From an uncultured Prevotella sp. (GTDB lineage Bacteria > Bacteroidota > Bacteroidia > Bacteroidales > Bacteroidaceae): 6,480 nucleotides of DNA. The stretch covers positions 1-6,480 of the forward strand of contig CALIIG010000231.1 in NCBI GenBank assembly GCA_938018155.1, in the 5' to 3' direction. The stretch's first letter is position 1, and every line of letters starts with the position of its first letter. Position numbers and translations under genes: made by a program. The notes beneath the pieces are model-generated. The model saw nothing but the letters and a program-made list of their open reading frames with translations, was not told the DNA's origin and made no database searches. Positions 1 through 6,480 of the stretch are shown in pieces.

Positions 1-281
1 GACCTGCAGCAGCTGCTGTAGCTGTAGCTGCGACTCCTGGTGCTGGCGATGGTGCAGCTGCTGAGGAGAAGACATCTTTTGATGTTGTCCTCACCGATGT
101 TGGTGCAACTAAGCTCCAGGTAGTAAAGGCCGTTAAGGAAGCATGTGGCCTTGGTCTGAAAGAAGCAAAAACTCTTGTAGAGGGTGCTCCTGCAACAATT
201 AAGGAAGGAATCTCTAAGGATGAAGCTGAAAGCTTGAAGAAAGCTATCGAAGAGGCTGGTGCAAAGGTAGAGTTGAAATAA
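1..281 (+). CDS. rplL: 50S ribosomal protein L7/L12, C-terminal part (5' end outside window)
   Basis: L7/L12 forms the flexible stalk of the large ribosomal subunit as dimers bound to L10, and its C-terminal domain recruits and stimulates the translational GTPases (EF-Tu, EF-G, IF2, RF3). The first complete codon here starts at base 3, and 92 codons are readable before the TAA at 279-281. The family is about 125 aa, so only the N-terminal L10-binding/dimerisation domain is missing. The first ~20 residues are an Ala/Gly/Pro-rich hinge ([20 protein letters not shown]). The rest is the complete globular domain: EKTSFDVVL, then the factor-binding helix region [20 protein letters not shown], then [32 protein letters not shown]. 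The frame is intact. It lies 163 bases upstream of rpoB, as in the usual rplJ-rplL-rpoB-rpoC cluster. Identification is near certain; only the start lies outside the window. Confidence 0.97.
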   Translation, partial: PAAAAVAVAATPGAGDGAAAEEKTSFDVVLTDVGATKLQVVKAVKEACGLGLKEAKTLVEGAPATIKEGISKDEAESLKKAIEEAGAKVELK

Positions 282-298
282 TATAGACTTTACTTTAA

Positions 299-330
299 TT
301 TAGTTATCGTTTACAAAACGCGATACTAAA
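299..330 (+). other. Bulged RNA hairpin downstream of rplL
   Basis: Bases 299-309 (TTTAGTTATCG) pair with 321-330 (CGATACTAAA): ten base pairs with one bulged U and an 11-base loop. It starts 18 bases after the rplL stop and has no T run behind it, so it is not a terminator by itself. Its position between rplL and rpoB recalls the RNase III processing hairpin of the E. coli rplL-rpoB spacer. A processing or mRNA-stabilising role is inference only. The stem is A/U-rich and its stability has not been computed. Confidence 0.45.
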
Positions 331-347
331 CGGCATAGTAATTAAAT

Positions 348-385
348 GGTTAGGATTTGCCCAGTCGGTAAGTCCTGGCCTTTTT
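348..385 (+). terminator. Intrinsic terminator / attenuator between rplL and rpoB
   Basis: Bases 348-361 (GGTTAGGATTTGCC) pair without interruption with 367-380 (GGTAAGTCCTGGCC): 14 pairs including four G-U wobbles, closed by a five-base CAGTC loop. Five Ts follow directly (381-385), and AAAT precedes the stem (344-347). G-C pairs anchor both ends of the stem. This is classic Rho-independent terminator architecture on the + strand. The polymerase genes lie just beyond with no obvious promoter in between, so partial termination (attenuation) with read-through into rpoB fits better than a complete stop. The E. coli rplL-rpoB spacer is known to carry an attenuator that lowers rpoBC expression relative to the ribosomal protein genes. 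The four wobbles and short T run may make it leaky. Confidence 0.72.
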
Positions 386-400
386 GTGTCTTTTGACACA
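385..400 (+). other. Small perfect hairpin in the rpoB leader
   Basis: TGTGTC (385-390) and GACACA (395-400) form a perfect six-pair stem around a TTTT loop, followed by TTTTC at 401-405. It begins on the last T of the preceding terminator's T run, so the two form a tandem pair. It could be a weak second terminator or a pause/leader hairpin. The short stem and four-base T run make termination on its own doubtful. Confidence 0.4.
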
Positions 401-405
401 TTTTC

Positions 406-424
406 TATCGCCCTTTGGGCAATA
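406..424 (+). other. Hairpin just upstream of the rpoB start
   Basis: GCCC (410-413) pairs with GGGC (417-420) around a TTT loop. After one C/A mismatch, three more A-U pairs follow (406-408 with 422-424). It ends 20 bases before the rpoB ATG, where it could affect ribosome access. No T run follows, so it is not a terminator. Function is unknown, and chance is possible for so short a stem. Confidence 0.35.
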
Positions 425-444
425 AGATATAAGATCAATAATTT

Positions 445-3400
445 ATGTCACACGTTATTAATAACCGAATTAATTTCGCGAGCGTCCACAATCCTTATCC
501 TTTCCCGGATTTCTTAGATGTTCAGTTGAAGTCTTTCCGTGATTTCTTACAGTTGGATACCCCACCTGAAGAACGTAAGAACGATGGTTTATATAAGGTA
601 TTCGCAGAGAATTTTCCAATAACCGACACGCGTAATAACTTTGTACTTGAGTTTTTGGATTACTACATTGACCCTCCCCGTTATACTATAGATGAGTGTT
701 TAGAGCGCGGATTAACATATAGTGTTCCATTGAAAGCTAAGATGAAGCTGTATTGTACCGACCCTGATCATGAAGATTTCGGTACCTTTATTCAGGATGT
801 CTTTTTGGGTACAATACCCTATATGACCGATAATGGGACATTTGTAATTAACGGTACAGAACGTGTTGTTGTTGCTCAGTTGCACCGTTCTCCTGGTGTT
901 TTCTTTGGGCAGGGTGTTCATGCCAATGGTACAGTTTTGTACAGTGCGCGTATTATTCCTTTCAAAGGTTCCTGGATTGAGTTCGCGACCGACATCAATA
1001 ACGTGATGTATGCTTACATTGATCGTAAAAAGAAATTACCTGTTACAACATTACTTCGTGCTATTGGTTACGAAAGTGATAAAGATGTTCTTCAGATATT
1101 TGATCTTGCAGAAGAAATAAAGGTTAATAAACGAAGCCGAAAGGAACTTATTGGTCGTACGCTTGCGGCTCGTGTTTTAAAAAGCTGGAATGAAGATTTC
1201 GTAGATGAAGAGACTGGGGAAGTTGTAACAGTTGAGCGTAATGAAGTAATTTTAGAGCGTGAAACGGAAATTACAAAAGATAATTTTGAAGCTATACTTG
1301 AGAGTGGTACTTCTGCTGTACTTGTTCATAAGAATGAAGACTCTGCTAGTAAATATGAAATTATCTTTAACACTTTAGCCAAAGATCCGAGCAACTCTGA
1401 AATAGAGGCTGTCCGTTATATCTATCGACAATTGCGTAATGCAGACCCTGCTGATGACGCAAGTGCACGTGAAGTCTTCCAGAATCTTTTCTTCTCGGAT
1501 AAACGTTATGACCTTGGAGAAGTAGGCCGTTATCGTATAAACAAGAAGTTAGGACTTGATATAGCATCTGACATTAGTGTTCTTACGAAAGAAGACATTA
1601 TTGAAATTATCAAGTACCTTATTAAATTAATCAATTCGAACGCAACAGTAGATGATATTGATCACTTGTCGAATCGTCGTGTGCGTACGGTAGGAGAACA
1701 ATTAAGTAATCAGTTCGCCATTGGATTGGCACGTATGAGTCGTACGATCCGTGAACGCATGAACGTGCGTGATAATGAAGTGTTTACACCTACCGATTTG
1801 ATTAATGCCAAGACAATATCAAGTGTTATTAATTCATTCTTTGGCACTAACCCCCTGAGCCAATTTATGGATCAGACGAACCCTCTTGCAGAGGTTACAC
1901 ATAAGCGTCGTCTTTCGGCTCTGGGTCCTGGTGGTCTTTCTCGTGAGCGTGCAGGCTTTGAGGTGCGAGATGTTCACTATACACATTATGGCCGCCTTTG
2001 TCCTATTGAGTCACCGGAAGGACCAAACATTGGCCTTATTTCTTCGCTTTGTACCTATGCAACCATTAATGAGTTGGGCTTTATTGAAACACCTTATCGT
2101 AAGGTCGCCGATGCTAAGGTTGATATGAACAATAAGGATGTTGTTTTCTTGACAGCAGAAGAGGAGGACGGCAAACTTATAGCACAAGGTAATGCACCGT
2201 TAAATGAAGATGGTACTTTCAAACGTGATTTTGCACATTGTCGTTTGGCTGCCGACTTTCCTGTTGTTGCTCCAGAGGATATTAGTTTGATGGATGTTTC
2301 TCCACAGCAGATAGCATCTGTCTCGGCAAGTCTTATTCCATTCCTTGAACATGACGACGGTCACCGTGCATTGATGGGATGTAACATGATGCGTCAGGCG
2401 GTCCCTTTACTTCACAATGATGCTCCCATTGTTGGTACAGGCCTTGAAAAGCAAGTTTGCGAAGACAGCCGTACCATGATTACCGCCGAAGGTGATGGTG
2501 TTATTGACTATGTTGACGCAACTACAATCCGGATACTTTACGATCGCTCTGAAGAAGACGAATTTGTGAGCTTTGAACCAGCTTTGAAGGAATACAGGAT
2601 ACCTAAGTTTCGCCGCACAAACCAGAATATGACTATTGACCTTCGTCCTATTTGTAACAAAGGCATGCGTGTGAAGAAGGGCGATATTCTTACTGAAGGG
2701 TATGCTACTGAGAATGGAGAGCTTGCGCTGGGACGTAATCTTCTCGTTGCATATATGCCGTGGAAAGGATACAACTATGAGGATGCTGTGGTAATTTCCG
2801 AGCGAATGGTACGTGAGGATGTGCTTACTTCAGTTCATGTTGATGAGTATTCTCTTGATGTTCGTGAAACCAAGCGTGGTGTAGAAGTCTTTACCAACGA
2901 TATTCCGAATGTCAGTGAAGAGGCAACAAAGGATTTGGATGACAACGGTGTTATTCGAATTGGTGCACGCGTTGAGCCGGGTGATATCATGATAGGTAAA
3001 ATCTCACCAAAGGGCGAGAGCGATCCTTCGCCGGAAGAGAAGCTTCTCCGTGCCATTTTCGGGGATAAGGCTGGTGATGTTAAAGATTCTTCTTTGAAGG
3101 CGAATCCATCGTTAAGTGGTGTAGTTATCGACAAGAAGATGTTCTCACGTGCTATTAAAAATCGTGAGTCGAAGAAACAGGACAAGGTGACACAGCAGCA
3201 TATAGATGAAGAATATGAGGCAAAGGAAAAGGAGCTTAAGAGTATGCTTGTCGATAAGTTGCTCACCCTTACAAAGGATAAGACCTGTGCGGGTGTAAAA
3301 GATTATACCGATGCTGAAATTATCACGAAGGGTAGTAAATTTACAGTAGCAGCTTTGATGAATCTTGAATACGACGGTATTCAGAGTAGTGACTGGACTG

Positions 3401-4254
3401 ACGATGCACATATCAACGACCTTATCCAACGCTTAATTATGAATTATATCCGTAAGGATAAGCATCTTGTAGCCGAACAGAGTCGCCGTAAATTTGCAAT
3501 AACTATTGGTGACGACCTTCCTTCAGGTGTCCTTAAGATGGCTAAGGTATACATTGCAAAGAAGCGTAAGATACAGGTTGGTGATAAATTGGCCGGCCGG
3601 CATGGTAATAAAGGTATAGTCTCAAAAATTGTGCGTACTGAGGATATGCCGTTCCTTGCTGATGGTCGCCCTGTTGATTTGGTTCTTAACCCAATGGGTG
3701 TGCCTTCACGTATGAACTTAGGACAGATCTTTGAAGCTATTCTTGGTGCTGCAGGTAAGAACCTTGGAGTGAAGTTTGCAACTCCTATTTTCGATGGTGC
3801 AAAACTTGAGGACCTCAAAGAATGGACCGATAAGGCGGAACTCCCCAATCTTTGTTCTACTACTGTATATGACGGAGAGACTGGCGAACCTTTCGATCAG
3901 AAGGCAACGGTAGGTATAACTTACTTCTTAAAACTTGGCCATATGGTCGAGGATAAGATGCACGCCCGTTCTATCGGACCGTATTCTCTCATCACTCAGC
4001 AACCGCTTGGTGGTAAGGCGCAGTTTGGTGGACAGCGTTTCGGTGAGATGGAAGTCTGGGCTCTTGAGGGCTTTGGTGCAAGTCATGTGCTCCAGGAGAT
4101 GCTTACCATTAAGAGCGATGATGTTACGGGTCGTTCAAAAGCCTATGAGGCAATTGTTAAGGGAGACCCGATGCCGACACCTGGTATTCCCGAGTCACTG
4201 AATGTACTTCTCCATGAACTTCGCGGTCTTGGACTTAGTGTGAAGTTGGATTAA
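445..4254 (+). CDS. rpoB: DNA-directed RNA polymerase subunit beta
   Basis: RpoB forms one pincer of the RNA polymerase core (alpha2-beta-beta'-omega) and lines the active site and the rifamycin pocket. The ORF gives 1269 aa, about the Bacteroidota length (E. coli 1342), with no frameshift. The N-terminal protrusion/lobe has HRSPGVFF at 147-154. The rifampicin cluster runs about 467-493, with Q473, D476, H486 and S491 matching E. coli Q513, D516, H526 and S531. [13 protein letters not shown] follows at 519-531. [12 protein letters not shown] contains E779/D780 near the active centre. [11 protein letters not shown] carries K1048 and K1056 (E. coli K1065/K1073). A charged insertion of about 110 residues (~905-1015) precedes [10 protein letters not shown]. 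The C-terminal beta-prime anchor contains DKMHARS (H1173) and [25 protein letters not shown] 445 is chosen because [14 protein letters not shown] fits the family start. The upstream bases are A/T-rich with no Shine-Dalgarno motif, as is usual in this phylum. The gene probably depends on read-through of the terminator at 348-385. Confidence 0.99.
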   Translation: MSHVINNRINFASVHNPYPFPDFLDVQLKSFRDFLQLDTPPEERKNDGLYKVFAENFPITDTRNNFVLEFLDYYIDPPRYTIDECLERGLTYSVPLKAKMKLYCTDPDHEDFGTFIQDVFLGTIPYMTDNGTFVINGTERVVVAQLHRSPGVFFGQGVHANGTVLYSARIIPFKGSWIEFATDINNVMYAYIDRKKKLPVTTLLRAIGYESDKDVLQIFDLAEEIKVNKRSRKELIGRTLAARVLKSWNEDFVDEETGEVVTVERNEVILERETEITKDNFEAILESGTSAVLVHKNEDSASKYEIIFNTLAKDPSNSEIEAVRYIYRQLRNADPADDASAREVFQNLFFSDKRYDLGEVGRYRINKKLGLDIASDISVLTKEDIIEIIKYLIKLINSNATVDDIDHLSNRRVRTVGEQLSNQFAIGLARMSRTIRERMNVRDNEVFTPTDLINAKTISSVINSFFGTNPLSQFMDQTNPLAEVTHKRRLSALGPGGLSRERAGFEVRDVHYTHYGRLCPIESPEGPNIGLISSLCTYATINELGFIETPYRKVADAKVDMNNKDVVFLTAEEEDGKLIAQGNAPLNEDGTFKRDFAHCRLAADFPVVAPEDISLMDVSPQQIASVSASLIPFLEHDDGHRALMGCNMMRQAVPLLHNDAPIVGTGLEKQVCEDSRTMITAEGDGVIDYVDATTIRILYDRSEEDEFVSFEPALKEYRIPKFRRTNQNMTIDLRPICNKGMRVKKGDILTEGYATENGELALGRNLLVAYMPWKGYNYEDAVVISERMVREDVLTSVHVDEYSLDVRETKRGVEVFTNDIPNVSEEATKDLDDNGVIRIGARVEPGDIMIGKISPKGESDPSPEEKLLRAIFGDKAGDVKDSSLKANPSLSGVVIDKKMFSRAIKNRESKKQDKVTQQHIDEEYEAKEKELKSMLVDKLLTLTKDKTCAGVKDYTDAEIITKGSKFTVAALMNLEYDGIQSSDWTDDAHINDLIQRLIMNYIRKDKHLVAEQSRRKFAITIGDDLPSGVLKMAKVYIAKKRKIQVGDKLAGRHGNKGIVSKIVRTEDMPFLADGRPVDLVLNPMGVPSRMNLGQIFEAILGAAGKNLGVKFATPIFDGAKLEDLKEWTDKAELPNLCSTTVYDGETGEPFDQKATVGITYFLKLGHMVEDKMHARSIGPYSLITQQPLGGKAQFGGQRFGEMEVWALEGFGASHVLQEMLTIKSDDVTGRSKAYEAIVKGDPMPTPGIPESLNVLLHELRGLGLSVKLD

Positions 4255-4280
4255 TTAAAGAAAATTGAACAGTTAGAAAT
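4255..4280 (+). other. rpoB-rpoC spacer with A-rich translation start region
   Basis: These 26 bases separate the rpoB stop from the rpoC ATG. They contain AAAGAAAATTGAAC and no GGAGG-like ribosome binding site, and there is no hairpin or T run. The two genes are therefore very likely one transcript, with translation of rpoC starting on an A-rich leader as is common in Bacteroidota. Confidence 0.7.
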
Positions 4281-6480
4281 ATGGCTTTCAAGAAAGATAC
4301 AAAGGTAAAGACTAATTTCACGAAGATTACCGTTAGTCTCGCCTCACCTGAGGAGATTAAGGAGAATTCGTATGGTGAGGTTACCAAGCCAGAAACCATC
4401 AACTATCGTACTTACAAACCCGAGCGCGACGGTCTTTTCTGCGAGCGCATCTTCGGTCCAACTAAGGATTACGAGTGTGCCTGTGGTAAATACAAGCGAA
4501 TAAGATACAAGGGTATTGTCTGTGATCGTTGCGGTGTAGAGGTAACCGAGAAAAAAGTTCGTCGCGAACGTAGCGGTCATATTGAGCTTGTTGTACCAGT
4601 TGCACACATTTGGTATTTCCGCTCGTTACCCAATAAAATTGGCTATTTGCTTGGTCTGCCAACCAAAAGTCTCGATGCAGTTATTTATTACGAAAAATAT
4701 ATTGTCATCCAGGCTGGTGCAGTAGCAGGAATGAAAGATGCTGAAGGTGTAGGCGATTTGAATGGTTCTCACGAACTCGATTTGTTGTCAGAGGAGGAAT
4801 ATCTCGACATTATCGACAATAAGTTGGATCCCAATAATGACCTGCTTGACGATACTGATCCCAATAAGTTCATTGCAAAGATGGGAGCTGAGGCTGTACT
4901 CGATTTGCTGCACCGCCTTGCTGAAGCTGATGATAAGGGTCTCACAGGGCTTGATCGTTTAAGCTATGAGCTCCGCGACCGTGCTAACAATGATACTAGT
5001 ATGATGCGCAAAACCGAGGCTTTAAAGCGCTTGCAGGTTGTAGAAGCTTTCCGATCATCTGTGGATGTCAATAAGCCCGAGTGGATGATGATGAAAATTA
5101 TCCCCGTCATCCCGCCAGAGCTTCGCTCGTTAGAGCCACTGGATGGTGGCCGTTTTGCTACCTCCGACCTCAACGACCTCTATCGTCGCGTTATTATTCG
5201 CAACAACCGTCTGAAACGATTGATTGAGATTAAGGCCCCCGAGGTTATTCTCCGTAATGAGAAGCGTATGCTCCAGGAGGCTGTTGATTCTCTCTTTGAC
5301 AACAGTCGTAAGGCAAGTGCCGTTAAGAGTGAGTCTAATCGTCCTTTAAAATCGCTCTCCGATTCTTTAAAGGGAAAGCAAGGTCGATTCCGTCAGAATC
5401 TTCTCGGTAAGCGTGTAGACTATTCTGCTCGTTCAGTAATTGTCGTTGGTCCAGAGCTTAAGATGGGCGAATGTGGTTTGCCAAAGTTAATGGCTGCCGA
5501 GCTGTATAAACCGTTTATCATCCGTAAACTTATTGAGCGTGGCATAGTAAAGACTGTGAAGAGTGCCAAGAAAATCGTTGATCGCCGTGAATCAGTGATT
5601 TGGGATATTCTTGAAAACGTAATGAAGGGTCACCCTGTATTGCTGAACCGTGCTCCTACATTGCACCGTTTGTCAGTTATGGCGTTTCAGCCAAAACTTA
5701 TAGAGGGCAAGGCTTTGCAATTGCATCCTCTGGCTTGTACACCGTTCAATGCCGACTTTGATGGTGACCAGATGGCCGTTCACCTTCCTTTGAGCAACGA
5801 AGCCGTACTCGAAGCACAGATTCTCATGCTTCAAAGCCACAATATTCTGAACCCTGCCAATGGTGCTCCTGTTACAGTTCCGTCGCAGGATATGGTGCTT
5901 GGTCTTTACTATATTACAAAAATTCGTCCTGGAGCAAAGGGCGAAGGATTGAGTTTTTATGGGCCGGAAGAGGCTATTGTCGCATTTAACGAGAAGCGTT
6001 GTGACGAACACGCACTCGTAAAATGTCTTGTCAACGATATTGTTGATGGCAAGCCTGTAAAACATGTTGTTGAAACAACGCCCGGACGTATTATCGTAAA
6101 CCAGATTATTCCTGAAGAACTCGGGTTCTTCAATGGTATTATCTCGAAGAAGTCACTCCGCAATCTTATCTCTGCTGTTATTAAAACGGTAGGTATGGCA
6201 CGTGCTTGTACTTTCCTCGATGGTATTAAGAATCTGGGTTACCGCATGTCATATCTGGCAGGTCTTTCATTTAATCTTGACGATATTATTGTTCCTGAAG
6301 AAAAACCCGCTATTGTGAAGAAGGGACAGGATGAGGTTGACGAAATAACAGCCAACTTTGATATGGGTCTTATCACCGATAAGGAACGTTACAATCAGGT
6401 AATTGATGCCTGGACACACGTTAACGATAATCTGAAGAAGGCCGTTATGAAACATATGACCGAAGCCGACCAGGGCTTTA
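4281..6480 (+). CDS. rpoC: DNA-directed RNA polymerase subunit beta-prime, N-terminal half (3' end outside window)
   Basis: RpoC carries the catalytic Mg-binding aspartates and the DNA clamp of RNA polymerase. The frame stays open from ATG 4281 to the window edge: 733 complete codons of a protein usually about 1,430 aa in this phylum. The start [16 protein letters not shown] is family-typical. In order come the N-terminal zinc site (C66, C68, C81, C84), a lineage-specific acidic stretch near 176-196, the lid region ([16 protein letters not shown], from 278), the clamp helices (~292-340, [18 protein letters not shown]), the rudder region (~343-365), the switch-2 segment [15 protein letters not shown] (371-385), NRAPTLHR (R457, E. 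coli R425), and the invariant NADFDGDQM (490-498) with D492, D494 and D496 holding the catalytic Mg. The bridge helix, trigger loop and second zinc site lie beyond the window. It is cotranscribed with rpoB, and no stop or frameshift was found when the frame was translated by hand. Confidence 0.98.
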   Translation, partial: MAFKKDTKVKTNFTKITVSLASPEEIKENSYGEVTKPETINYRTYKPERDGLFCERIFGPTKDYECACGKYKRIRYKGIVCDRCGVEVTEKKVRRERSGHIELVVPVAHIWYFRSLPNKIGYLLGLPTKSLDAVIYYEKYIVIQAGAVAGMKDAEGVGDLNGSHELDLLSEEEYLDIIDNKLDPNNDLLDDTDPNKFIAKMGAEAVLDLLHRLAEADDKGLTGLDRLSYELRDRANNDTSMMRKTEALKRLQVVEAFRSSVDVNKPEWMMMKIIPVIPPELRSLEPLDGGRFATSDLNDLYRRVIIRNNRLKRLIEIKAPEVILRNEKRMLQEAVDSLFDNSRKASAVKSESNRPLKSLSDSLKGKQGRFRQNLLGKRVDYSARSVIVVGPELKMGECGLPKLMAAELYKPFIIRKLIERGIVKTVKSAKKIVDRRESVIWDILENVMKGHPVLLNRAPTLHRLSVMAFQPKLIEGKALQLHPLACTPFNADFDGDQMAVHLPLSNEAVLEAQILMLQSHNILNPANGAPVTVPSQDMVLGLYYITKIRPGAKGEGLSFYGPEEAIVAFNEKRCDEHALVKCLVNDIVDGKPVKHVVETTPGRIIVNQIIPEELGFFNGIISKKSLRNLISAVIKTVGMARACTFLDGIKNLGYRMSYLAGLSFNLDDIIVPEEKPAIVKKGQDEVDEITANFDMGLITDKERYNQVIDAWTHVNDNLKKAVMKHMTEADQGF
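4827..4867 (+). repeat. Short in-frame direct repeat within rpoC
   Basis: GATCCCAATAA occurs at 4827-4837 and again at 4857-4867, exactly 30 bases (10 codons) apart and in the same frame. It encodes DPNN (183-186) and DPNK (193-196). AATAAGTT also occurs at 4818-4825 and 4863-4870. The repeat sits in a segment longer and more acidic than the E. coli equivalent, before [10 protein letters not shown]. It may be the trace of a small in-frame duplication in a surface loop; convergent Asp/Asn-rich coding is the alternative. Confidence 0.5.

Noticed and set aside
7..18. Perfect 12-base palindrome CAGCAGCTGCTG and nearby GCT/GTA repeats
   Set aside because: It falls in the Ala/Val-rich hinge of L7/L12. 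Repeated alanine codons explain it, so no operator or recombination site need be invoked.
284..298. TAGACTTTACTTTAA as a possible promoter -7 element
   Set aside because: It matches the Bacteroidota TAnnTTTG consensus poorly in any register.
2835..3266. 143-codon open frame on the minus strand inside rpoB
   Set aside because: It is antisense to a highly conserved part of rpoB, its Ser/Leu-rich product resembles no family I know, and it overlaps other antisense frames. It is a by-product of rpoB codon use.
3444..3848. 134-codon open frame on the minus strand inside rpoB
   Set aside because: It lies wholly antisense to the invariant [12 protein letters not shown] region of rpoB. The composition (Arg/Ser/Pro/Leu) is that of a reverse-complement shadow, with no start context of its own.
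4251..4258. TTAATTAA palindrome across the rpoB stop codon
   Set aside because: An eight-base A/T palindrome is expected by chance in an A/T-rich spacer, and there is no stem-loop or T run to make it a terminator.
4344..4607. 87-codon minus-strand frame with some hydrophobic stretches
   Set aside because: It lies antisense to the RpoC zinc-binding region. The apparent hydrophobicity follows from complementing Lys/Glu-rich codons.
5673..6065. 130-codon open frame on the minus strand inside rpoC
   Set aside because: It is antisense to the NADFDGD region and following conserved residues of rpoC. It has no recognisable domain and no independent promoter or start signal.

Overview
This window is a core housekeeping segment: the end of rplL (ribosomal protein L7/L12), all of rpoB (RNA polymerase beta subunit) and roughly the first half of rpoC (beta-prime subunit). 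All three are on the + strand, in the conserved bacterial rplL-rpoB-rpoC order. The proteins look like those of Bacteroidota, most likely a Prevotella-like member of the Bacteroidales. The reasons are the RpoB length (1269 aa), stretches such as [19 protein letters not shown] and [20 protein letters not shown], the RpoC start [13 protein letters not shown], and A/T-rich start regions with no Shine-Dalgarno motif. The genus assignment rests on recalled family sequences, not on a search.

Layout: bases 1-281 hold the last 92 codons of rplL (Ala-rich hinge plus the complete C-terminal domain). Bases 282-444 are a 163-base spacer that is strikingly structured. It holds a bulged hairpin (299-330), a 14-bp GC-anchored hairpin followed directly by a T run (348-385, an apparent intrinsic terminator or attenuator), and two smaller hairpins (385-400 and 406-424). 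No convincing promoter was found there. rpoB occupies 445-4254 and is intact. A 26-base A-rich spacer leads to rpoC at 4281, which stays open to the window edge (733 complete codons).

How it works together: L7/L12 is the ribosomal stalk protein that recruits translation factors. RpoB and RpoC form the catalytic core of RNA polymerase, and the NADFDGD metal-binding motif of RpoC and the paired lysines of RpoB are both visible. The terminator-like element between rplL and rpoB would let the cell make far more stalk protein than polymerase from one transcript, as the known rplL-rpoB attenuator does in E. coli. This is inferred here from sequence and position.

I see no mobile element, CRISPR array, tRNA, defence gene or undescribed accessory system. 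The most interesting part is the structured rplL-rpoB spacer.
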